Part shown: positions 7,454 to 12,781 of the stretch, one piece after another
Layout: the number at the start of each line of letters is the position of its first letter
How positions within the stretch are numbered: the stretch's first letter is position 1
Assembly (NCBI GenBank): GCA_947252975.1
Contig: CAMXWX010000026.1
Location: 1-12,781, forward strand
Reading direction: 5' to 3'
Source: an uncultured Gardnerella sp.
GTDB lineage: Bacteria; Actinomycetota; Actinomycetes; Actinomycetales; Bifidobacteriaceae
Length of the DNA: 12,781 nt
Translations under genes and position numbers: made by a program
The notes under the pieces: model-generated
What the model saw: the letters and a program-made list of their open reading frames with translations, nothing else
Database searches by the model: none
Told to the model about the DNA's origin: nothing

Positions 7454-8352
7454 TGCACTCCTGGAATGAGATCAGGAGAAACACCTGCTACAACATCACC
7501 CTCATGCAAACCAGACGTAATTTCAATATTAGCGCCGTCACTGATTCCAAGACCAACTTCTTTACGCTCCCATTTATCGCCTTTCTTGTATGAGACTAAG
7601 CCTTTTTGGACTCTTCCAGCAACCGCACTAACAGGCAGAGTTAGAACCGATTGTTTATGCTTGCCATTAAAAACAAGAGTCGCATTTTGACCTGATTCTA
7701 CTTCTGCGCTTTTATCTATTAAACACGTTAAAACTTTTGACGATACACTGGGTTTACTTTGCGCACTCGACTCATCTGTTTGAGTTGAATCAGCATTATC
7801 ATTCTTGCTACTACCCGAGGCTGCAACATCGGTAGAAGTTCCACCGCTTTGTACTATTTGCAAACAATTGGTTGGTCCAACACCGTCTTCAACTTGGAAG
7901 CGACCTTTAACATCTGCAATATCTGCAGAACGAAGTAAAGCTTTTGCGTTAAGGCTTATTGAAAAACCTTCATATTTAAGAGTGAATAGCGGGAAAGATT
8001 TAGGCATGTCCGCAGATGATTCAGCTACTGACACAACTTTAGCGTCTACGGGAGCAATAACTTTGTTACCAGCATTGTAGCCTAAAATACTTCCAGCTTT
8101 TACAGCACTTCCTGCTTTTACCGATGGAGAAAAATTCCCTCTACTTACAGCAGTGATAACAAAGGTAGACGATTGTTCTATTGTTGCTTTACCCGACACA
8201 ACTTGTGTTAAAGGCTGTTTTTTGACTGAAATAAGTGGAACTGAATCATGTGATGCCTGCTGTTGACTATCATCAACTGCTCTACCAGCGCATGCAGTAA
8301 GCAAACACGCCGGCAGAGCAGCCAACAAGAATACTTTCGTAAACTTACGCAT
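7450..8352 (-). CDS. lipoprotein adaptor of an ABC efflux system, HlyD/MacA-like (300 aa)
   Basis: A lipoprotein signal (MRKFTKVFLLAALPACLLTACAG with a good lipobox LTAC) puts Cys21 at the outer face of the membrane. After a Ser/Asp/Gln linker comes a lipoyl/barrel-sandwich-like segment (SVKAGSAVKAGSILGY, then VIAPVDAKVVSVAES at about 86-117). Next is a low-complexity Ser/Gly/Asp-rich linker (about 178-210). The C-terminal module TLPVSAVAGRVQKGLVSYKK and ITSGLHEGDVVAG resembles the end of MacA-type membrane fusion proteins. It lacks the long coiled-coil hairpin that reaches an outer-membrane channel, as expected for a Gram-positive cell. The frame extends to a TTG at 8376, but ATG 8352 with AAGGAG 9 nt upstream gives a proper signal peptide. 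It is first in an operon with the ATPase and permease. Confidence 0.85.
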   Translation of the reverse strand: MRKFTKVFLLAALPACLLTACAGRAVDDSQQQASHDSVPLISVKKQPLTQVVSGKATIEQSSTFVITAVSRGNFSPSVKAGSAVKAGSILGYNAGNKVIAPVDAKVVSVAESSADMPKSFPLFTLKYEGFSISLNAKALLRSADIADVKGRFQVEDGVGPTNCLQIVQSGGTSTDVAASGSSKNDNADSTQTDESSAQSKPSVSSKVLTCLIDKSAEVESGQNATLVFNGKHKQSVLTLPVSAVAGRVQKGLVSYKKGDKWERKEVGLGISDGANIEITSGLHEGDVVAGVSPDLIPGVQ

Positions 8353-8377
8353 AACACAAAGCTCCTTACTCACCAAA

Positions 8378-8408
8378 CTCGTAAACGCATAGAATGCGTT
8401 GAAACGAG
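8378..8408 (-). promoter_or_regulatory. leader hairpin before the ABC operon
   Basis: AACGCAT-AGA-ATGCGTT (8384-8400) is a perfect 7-bp stem, extended by CTCGT (8378-8382) and ACGAG (8404-8408). It lies about 25 nt before the adaptor start, next to its ribosome binding site, so it could affect translation or mRNA stability. A possible promoter (TTGTAG 8450-8455, TTTATT 8427-8432, 17 nt apart, minus strand) would put it in the leader. Confidence 0.4.
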
Positions 8409-8428
8409 CCTCTCAAACTAATCCAAAA

Positions 8429-8485
8429 TAAATAAAGTGCTCGGTAACGCTACAATTAACGCTTTCATGATTACCACTTTATTTA
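8429..8485. promoter_or_regulatory. 11-bp inverted repeat in the ABC operon promoter region
   Basis: TAAATAAAGTG (8429-8439) and CACTTTATTTA (8475-8485) are perfect inverted copies separated by 35 nt. The inner GTAA/TTAC pair can extend the stem. The left arm overlaps the possible -10 of the operon. It may be an operator for an unknown regulator or a structured DNA/RNA element. Confidence 0.4.
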
Positions 8486-8598
8486 GAATTTCAGCTTTTG
8501 GTTAATAGCCTATAATCGCCGTAAAGAGTTTGCATCATACTAAATGATGATTTTTATTTATGATTCTTGAAGCTTGCGTAATACCAGAGAATAATCTA

Positions 8599-8638
8599 TT
8601 TTGCATAGAGTTTATACGTTACTGAGTGATTGACTTGC
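8599..8638. repeat. 40-bp dispersed intergenic repeat, copy B
   Basis: The same sequence as 4407-4446 with one base changed (TATACG instead of TATATG), in the same orientation. It lies in the gap upstream of the ABC operon, with no gene inside or next to it. Confidence 0.75.
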
Positions 8639-8730
8639 TCAGAGATCTAATATCACTCTATTAAATCACCGCTTAAGGCTATCCTCGTTAAGCAAAAAAT
8701 CGAATAGATCCATAACCGCAATGCACACAC

Positions 8731-8776
8731 TTCTATCTGATATTTTCCAAAGTACTTTGGGTTTTGCAAGATAGAA
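8731..8776. repeat. palindromic repeat unit 1
   Basis: A 46-bp unit with outer arms TTCTATCT and AGATAGAA and a central perfect 14-bp palindrome CCAAAGTACTTTGG (8748-8761). Its first 44 bp recur without change at 8804-8847. Confidence 0.75.
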
Positions 8777-8803
8777 TTAGTGAAAATAGGGCATATTTGG
8801 CAA

Positions 8804-8847
8804 TTCTATCTGATATTTTCCAAAGTACTTTGGGTTTTGCAAGATAG
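8804..8847. repeat. palindromic repeat unit 2
   Basis: An exact copy of the first 44 bp of unit 1 at a 73-bp step, again with CCAAAGTACTTTGG in the centre (8821-8834). The right arm ends AGATAGGAA instead of AGATAGAA and runs into a purine-rich tract with further AGATAG words (to about 8880). Confidence 0.75.
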
Positions 8848-9005
8848 GAAGATAATAAGATAGAAAAAATAGGAAGATAGTGCTAGCGAATTTAGGTAAC
8901 TTTTTACTACTCACGATTTAAGTCTTAAGCAAATCGCCTGCACATTTGCGCTACTCAGAAAATCAACAATAACAGACATAGCACAGTAATAGACATGCGT
9001 ATTAC

Positions 9006-9082
9006 AAAAATGCGCTGACGCTTTGACACGTCTTCAAATCTTCTAGATTTTGTTAATAAAGACGAAGTCAACGCATCAGCGC
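9006..9082 (-). terminator. terminator of the thiamine operon
   Basis: On the minus strand the stem GCGCTGATGCGTTGAC (9067-9082) pairs with GTCAAAGCGTCAGCGC (9012-9027) at 16 positions, two of them G-U. The loop contains its own AATCTAGAAGATT hairpin, and ATTTTTG follows the stem. It begins 27 nt after the stop of the ThiD-TenA gene. Confidence 0.8.
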
Positions 9083-9109
9083 TATCAAGTTATCAAGCTA
9101 TCAAACCAT

Positions 9110-10807
9110 CTACCTCAATGCTCTATGAGCTTGATTAAAGAATTCATACTCGTAAATGCATGAAGTCATATATGCTTGAGCAGCAAGAATTCGAGCCTGT
9201 GGGCCAGCTTCTTCAAAAGCTCTCTCAACAAATTTAACCGCCATTCTTACACCTGACTCAAAATCATGAGAAGAATACATTGAAATCCAATCATGATATG
9301 GGTTTTCAGGAGTATTATTTTTGACTAAAATTTGCCCCACTTCTTCATAAAGCCAATAGCATGGCAATATGGATGCAGCTCCAATCACGTAGTCTTCTGC
9401 CATTGTAGAAGCAAGTAAGTGATTTACGTAAGCTAATGTTACTGGCGAGCAAGGCGCATCAATGCTTATATTTCTGCTTCCAAGCCAATCTCTGTGCAAC
9501 TGCGATTCCGCTTCTATGCACATAGCTGCGCCCGTAGCCCAATGCACTCTAGCCTCATTATCTGGCGTTTTAGCTCCAACAGCAGCTAGCGCGCGCGAAT
9601 AACGCTTCAAGTATTCAGAATCTTGACTTATGTAGAAAGCAAACAAGTCAGAGTCAAGCGTTCCATTGCCTAAAGCCTCAATAAATGGCATTTTCATAAT
9701 GTTGTTATCAACATCTGCACTAGCATCCCATAACGCTTGAGTCCAAGGACCACACGGCTCCACATTTGGCTTTCTAGCCTTGCTATGAGCTTTTACGACT
9801 ACGCTTTGCGGAGTTAATCCATCTAAGCCATTCGCTTGCATATGCTCCCAAGGAGTTGACGAAGAATCTAATTCCAAACGATAATTACGAGCCGCATGGT
9901 TCACAGGCCCATGACCTTTTCCAACATGCAAATCTTTACCGCAAGCAATAGCTTCGTTAAGCCATCTTGACGACCACGCTAAAGCATTCGCTACAGTACT
10001 GTAATCGCTTAGCTTCTTTCCTTCTCGCAACGCTAATCCTATGCGCGTAGCTAGAGAAGAAGATAGCGAGCAGCCAGTGCCATGCGTTGTTGTTGTATCA
10101 ACTCTAGGGCAAGGAACGTGCACTCTGTGACCATCTGGGAACACAACAGTATTTCCAGCATCTTCGCTTGTTAAGTGGCCGCCTTTAACAATAACAATAG
10201 TATTGTTTTTTGCACTCCACTCGCTTGCTTGAGCATAAGCTTCTTCAAAATTGGATGCAGGCTGTTTATCGCATAATACTGCGAGTTCAGGTATGTTTGG
10301 CGTAATAACATCCGCAAGAGGCGCAAACTCGCGCATTGCATCTTCTGCAGACTTTTCAAGCAGCCTATCTCCCGAAGTTGCTACCATAACTGGATCTAAC
10401 ACAACAACAGGAACAGGATGATTTTTAAGCCAATTTTGAACTAGGCTAATATATGATTTGTCTCCAAGCATGCCGATTTTTACAGCATCAATAGTTACGT
10501 CATCAAATACTGCTTCTAGTTGCGCTTGCAAAAAGTCGGTTGGAGGAGCATAAACTTCGCGCACACCGCAAGTGTTTTGAGCAACCAAATTAGTTGTTAC
10601 ACACATTCCAAATCCATGTGATGCCGTGATTGACTTTAGATCAGCTTGGATTCCAGCTCCGCCTGTTGGATCAGTTCCAGCAATACTTAGTACGCGTGGA
10701 ATAATCGGGTCTTCTAAAGATGGCAAAGAAGATGGCCTTAGGCTTGAATCATATAATTTAGAAATTGATTGCAAAGGTGCTTGAGCTTGCGAAAATTGAT
10801 TATTCAT
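9110..10807 (-). CDS. bifunctional HMP(-P) kinase / aminopyrimidine aminohydrolase, ThiD-TenA fusion (565 aa)
   Basis: Two thiamine enzymes are joined in one chain. Residues about 36-305 are ThiD: RVLSIAGTDPTGGAGIQADL binds the pyrimidine, VVLDPVMVATSG follows, and THGTGC (241-246) is the phosphate-binding anion hole. It phosphorylates HMP to HMP-P and HMP-PP. Residues about 352-565 are TenA: the Cys nucleophile is in LPCYWLYEEVG (Cys483) and the catalytic Glu is in the C-terminal YEYEFF (Glu553 by family position). This makes it a classical Cys-type TenA that hydrolyses aminomethyl-aminopyrimidine from degraded thiamine to HMP. The frame is open to 10894 inside the upstream gene. ATG 10807 is chosen because AAGGAA overlaps the upstream stop, 5 nt after which the gene begins. 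The same domain order occurs in yeast THI20. Confidence 0.93.
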   Translation of the reverse strand: MNNQFSQAQAPLQSISKLYDSSLRPSSLPSLEDPIIPRVLSIAGTDPTGGAGIQADLKSITASHGFGMCVTTNLVAQNTCGVREVYAPPTDFLQAQLEAVFDDVTIDAVKIGMLGDKSYISLVQNWLKNHPVPVVVLDPVMVATSGDRLLEKSAEDAMREFAPLADVITPNIPELAVLCDKQPASNFEEAYAQASEWSAKNNTIVIVKGGHLTSEDAGNTVVFPDGHRVHVPCPRVDTTTTHGTGCSLSSSLATRIGLALREGKKLSDYSTVANALAWSSRWLNEAIACGKDLHVGKGHGPVNHAARNYRLELDSSSTPWEHMQANGLDGLTPQSVVVKAHSKARKPNVEPCGPWTQALWDASADVDNNIMKMPFIEALGNGTLDSDLFAFYISQDSEYLKRYSRALAAVGAKTPDNEARVHWATGAAMCIEAESQLHRDWLGSRNISIDAPCSPVTLAYVNHLLASTMAEDYVIGAASILPCYWLYEEVGQILVKNNTPENPYHDWISMYSSHDFESGVRMAVKFVERAFEEAGPQARILAAQAYMTSCIYEYEFFNQAHRALR

Positions 10808-10812
10808 TATTT

Positions 10813-12330
10813 TTATTCCTTCGTAATAGCATCGCGTAATTTGCGCGCTTCTTCGCAAGGATTTTGCGCAAGCATTAGAGCAGATACTACGCATAAACCA
10901 TCTATTGAAGTGCTTTTAATAGGGAATACCGTATTTTCGTTAACGCCGCCAATTCCGAGCGTACTAATGCCGAGTTCTTTAGCGCGTTTAGCAATCTTTT
11001 CTACTCCTTCAACACCTAAAGCAGGAGCAGCGTCTGGCTTAGTGGCAGTAGGCCAAATCGGACCTATTCCAATAACATCAGGCAATGCCACATTTTCTTT
11101 AGCACATTCGTTATAAACGTAATCTAACTGTTCTAACTTTTCTATAGAAAGCCCAACCATCCATTCTGCAGGAATAGACTTACGCGCTTCAATATAAGGC
11201 GTATCTGTTTGCCCAACATGCAAGTTGAGTCCTAAGCTTTTAGCGCAATCTATACGATCGTCAACAAAAATCGGCACGTTTCCGCAACCATTAGCAAGCA
11301 TTTTGTCTCGCAAGCTTTGAGCTTTATTATTAAAAGTTTCGCTATTTGCGTACTTATCGCGCAATTGAACTACGCTTGCTCCGCCTTTAACGCAATCAAC
11401 TGCAATATCTTCTTCTGCTCGATTGCTCATCTTTGGGTCTGTTATAAAGTATAAAGACCAATCAACAGGGTCGAGTTCAAATTCAATATTCGCTAGTTTC
11501 AGCATCTCGTCTGCGCTCAAATCCATAAGCGCATCCATCCATAATGTTCTAAATGTACCTGGCGATGTTGAGCGTTGTGCTGCCCAAGTTCCTGCTGCAG
11601 CAGCGTGCACGTGAGCGGCAACTGTTGCTGCAAAAGGTCGATTTCGATTTGCTCCAACGTATGCTGCCACCAATGCGCCAAGAGAGCAGCCCGTTCCGAC
11701 TACTTTCGTCATTATCTCGTGACCGCCCGAGACTCGTGCCGAGCATCCGTGACCATAAATAGCGTCTTTTTCGCCAGAAATAGCCACTACCGAGCCATAG
11801 AGTTTAACTAGCTTCTTAGCAGCTGCAACTGCTGAATCAACGGAGTCTCCAGCGTCTACTCCCTTACCGCCGCTTTCTTCTCCAGCTAAACCTAAGATTT
11901 CGGAAGCATTTGCACGAATTACAGTAGGATGACTTTTAACGATTTCGCGCGCGTATTGCGTGCGTGGAGCTAAACCGCCAACTGCAACTGGGTCAAGAAC
12001 CCATGGAGTGTGTGCTTTTACAGCTCCGCGAATTGCAGCATCCATAGATTCTTTGTCTACTGGCCTATACGTTCCAATGTTTACTAATACACCAGATGCG
12101 ATTTGAGCAAATACTTCAGCTTCTTCTGCGTCTACGACCATTGCTGGCGATGCACCAGCAGCTAGCAGAACGTTTGCCGTTATTTCTTGAACAACATTAT
12201 TCGTTACGCAATGTGTTAGCGGATTTTTTGCGCGCAAAGCTTCGATGCATTCACGTACATCTTGAACGAATTGCTTGCAACGAGCATTAGTTGAGAATTC
12301 ACTATTTTTAGAGCACGACACAGTAGTCAT
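10813..12330 (-). CDS. bifunctional hydroxyethylthiazole kinase / thiamine phosphate synthase, ThiM-ThiE fusion (505 aa)
   Basis: Residues about 24-283 are ThiM, which phosphorylates hydroxyethylthiazole. NPLTHCVTNNVV, PWVLDPVAVGG, and VVGTGCSLGAL (210-220) with its GTGC anion hole are family signatures. Residues about 291-505 are ThiE, which joins HMP-PP and HET-P into thiamine phosphate. Signatures are VVQLRDK (320-326), FVDDRIDCA, LHVGQTD, GIGPIWPTATKPDA (421-434) and LGIGGVN. Both domains look complete. The frame is open to 12396, but an upstream start would lie inside the riboswitch. ATG 12330 follows AGGGAA by about 5 nt at the 3' edge of the aptamer. It is first in a two-gene operon with ThiD-TenA. 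Yeast THI6 has the same two activities in the opposite order. Confidence 0.94.
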   Translation of the reverse strand: MTTVSCSKNSEFSTNARCKQFVQDVRECIEALRAKNPLTHCVTNNVVQEITANVLLAAGASPAMVVDAEEAEVFAQIASGVLVNIGTYRPVDKESMDAAIRGAVKAHTPWVLDPVAVGGLAPRTQYAREIVKSHPTVIRANASEILGLAGEESGGKGVDAGDSVDSAVAAAKKLVKLYGSVVAISGEKDAIYGHGCSARVSGGHEIMTKVVGTGCSLGALVAAYVGANRNRPFAATVAAHVHAAAAGTWAAQRSTSPGTFRTLWMDALMDLSADEMLKLANIEFELDPVDWSLYFITDPKMSNRAEEDIAVDCVKGGASVVQLRDKYANSETFNNKAQSLRDKMLANGCGNVPIFVDDRIDCAKSLGLNLHVGQTDTPYIEARKSIPAEWMVGLSIEKLEQLDYVYNECAKENVALPDVIGIGPIWPTATKPDAAPALGVEGVEKIAKRAKELGISTLGIGGVNENTVFPIKSTSIDGLCVVSALMLAQNPCEEARKLRDAITKE

Positions 12331-12334
12331 GATT

Positions 12335-12405
12335 TTCCCTTCGCTAGTACTAACTAGATCAGGTTCAACGGGTATAATCTCAGCGCTTTCGCGCACCCCG
12401 AACCC
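12335..12405 (-). promoter_or_regulatory. TPP riboswitch (THI element)
   Basis: On the minus strand the conserved THI-box parts appear in order: CGGGGTGC, a GCGC-GAAA-GCGC P3 stem, CTGAGATTATACCC, GAACCTGATC, TAGTACTAGCGAAGGGAA. Thiamine pyrophosphate should bind and shut off the operon. The AGGGAA at the 3' end doubles as the ribosome binding site of the ATG at 12330. No separate terminator lies between aptamer and gene. Both points favour control of translation start over attenuation. Confidence 0.93.
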
Positions 12406-12410
12406 ATATT

Positions 12411-12420
12411 TGACTATATA
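12411..12420 (-). promoter_or_regulatory. possible -10 element of the thiamine operon
   Basis: TATATAGT on the minus strand would start transcription near 12406, exactly at the 5' edge of the TPP aptamer. No clear -35 lies 16-18 nt upstream, so this is tentative and a start further upstream is not excluded. Confidence 0.35.
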
Positions 12421-12486
12421 TGTTCGTTATGACGTTATTTACGCGCGCGACGACCTACCTTTTCGCTTAGAGCGTAGCGCGAGAGG

Positions 12487-12699
12487 CGCTTTGACTGAGC
12501 TTGAAATTGCATAACGCATTTCAAGCTCCTTCAAAGCGTGATTTGGCTCAAATGTAAAGTCCAGTGGACTTTACATGCCAAATCAGCCGAGCGGCTACTA
12601 ATAGCCGTGAGGAATAGCGCGCTGTAACGCGCGAACGAGGACCTTCCATGTAGTGCGTTTGTATAACGACACGACGTAAATCAAGTACAATCGCACTAC
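12487..12699. other. cluster of five hairpins, possible structured RNA or repeat element
   Basis: No gene is evident. In order: (1) CGCTTTGA/TCAAAGCG around GAGCTTGAAA/TTTCAAGCTC (12487-12538). (2) GATTTGGC/GCCAAATC around ATGTAAAGTCC-AGT-GGACTTTACAT (12540-12584). (3) CGGCT/AGCCG (12592-12607). (4) GCGCG/CGCGC (12617-12632). (5) GTAGTGCG/CGCACTAC with an inner TTGTA/TACAA (12650-12699). It could be the leader of the thiamine operon, a separate small RNA or an intergenic repeat element. It matches no RNA class known to me. Confidence 0.5.
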
Positions 12700-12723
12700 A
12701 AGAATACGAGCGTGTTAAGCATT

Positions 12724-12755
12724 AAAAAAAAAGCGGGGAGTTTATACTCCCCGCT
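12724..12755 (-). terminator. strong terminator of a minus-strand gene beyond the right edge
   Basis: On the minus strand a perfect 10-bp stem AGCGGGGAGT-ATAA-ACTCCCCGCT is followed directly by nine T. It must end a transcript arriving from the right. The remaining 26 bp (12756-12781) may hold the end of that gene: a TAG stop is possible, but too little is visible to call it. Confidence 0.88.
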
Positions 12756-12781
12756 AGAAAGAATAATGCGGCAGCGTGTTA

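Larger units (their letters stand above)
8353..9109. other. long intergenic region between the ABC and thiamine operons
   Basis: No credible gene is present on either strand. The right end holds the terminator of the thiamine operon. The middle holds the palindromic repeat pair and one copy of the 40-bp repeat. The left third holds the presumed promoter, inverted repeat and leader hairpin of the ABC operon. Only about 8881-9000 shows nothing definite, apart from a short GATTT/AAATC pairing around 8930. Confidence 0.6.

Noticed and set aside
8731..8847. CRISPR-like repeat-spacer-repeat arrangement
   Set aside because: Only two units, a 14-bp perfect palindrome in the repeat centre, a single AT-rich spacer of about 28 bp and no cas genes nearby.
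10808..10894. Longer start for the ThiD-TenA protein
   Set aside because: The extra 29 residues lie within the ThiE coding region in another frame. The ATG at 10807 has its own ribosome site just after the upstream stop.
11549..11811. Several open frames of 60-80 codons within the thiamine genes on both strands
   Set aside because: They are shadows of the ThiM-ThiE coding sequence, without ribosome sites and with implausible compositions rich in Cys, Ser and Arg.
12331..12396. Longer start for the ThiM-ThiE protein
   Set aside because: The extra 22 codons are the TPP riboswitch read as protein.
12585..12640. tRNA, RNase P RNA, tmRNA or T-box leader
   Set aside because: No T-loop GTTCGA motif, no conserved RNase P or tmRNA segments and no T-box GGGTGGNACCGCG core was found.
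12548..12649. 33-codon minus-strand frame starting MEGPRSRV as a leader peptide
   Set aside because: No ribosome binding site, and it is made entirely of hairpin arms. No known leader-peptide pattern was recognised.

Overview
The window most resembles a low-GC member of the Bifidobacteriaceae, with Gardnerella the best guess. This is inferred from the AT-rich DNA, the actinobacterial style of the proteins and the thiamine salvage genes, and was not confirmed by any search.

Left part (1-4300). A truncated small gene on the minus strand at the left edge has a good promoter (TTGACG-17-TAAATT). An MFS transporter (414-1676) follows on the plus strand. Next comes a two-component operon in which a LuxR/NarL-type response regulator (1934-2605) overlaps an unusual membrane histidine kinase (2602-3762) by 4 nt. 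A 123-residue, four-helix membrane protein (3924-4295) follows. A sequence beginning TTGTAAAGGTTTT occurs once before the response regulator and twice, 60 bp apart, before the small membrane protein. The kinase, the regulator and the small protein are therefore probably one regulatory circuit.

Middle (4300-9000). Convergent to this is a solitary HicB-like antitoxin with a C-terminal helix-turn-helix and no HicA partner; an 11-bp inverted repeat lies exactly in its promoter spacer. The last 15 codons and stop of this gene occur again, detached, at 1749-1822. A minus-strand operon then encodes an exporter or envelope ABC system: a lipoprotein adaptor with a lipoyl/HlyD-like core, a MacB/LolD-type ATPase, an FtsX-like permease and a small lipoprotein of unknown role. 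The gap of about 760 bp upstream of the operon holds its leader hairpins, a 40-bp dispersed repeat also seen at 4407, and a tandem pair of palindromic repeats.

Right part (9000-12781). A minus-strand thiamine operon has the order TPP riboswitch, ThiM-ThiE fusion, ThiD-TenA fusion, terminator. Two polypeptides cover salvage of hydroxyethylthiazole and of HMP and aminopyrimidines, plus their joining to thiamine phosphate. No de novo gene (thiC, thiG) and no thiL is in the window. Upstream of the riboswitch is about 210 bp of consecutive hairpins with no gene, bounded by a strong terminator for a minus-strand gene that lies beyond the right edge.

The most interesting unexplained items are the three-copy motif of the two-component circuit, the hairpin cluster at 12487-12699, the palindromic repeat pair near 8.8 kb, and the detached antitoxin tail.
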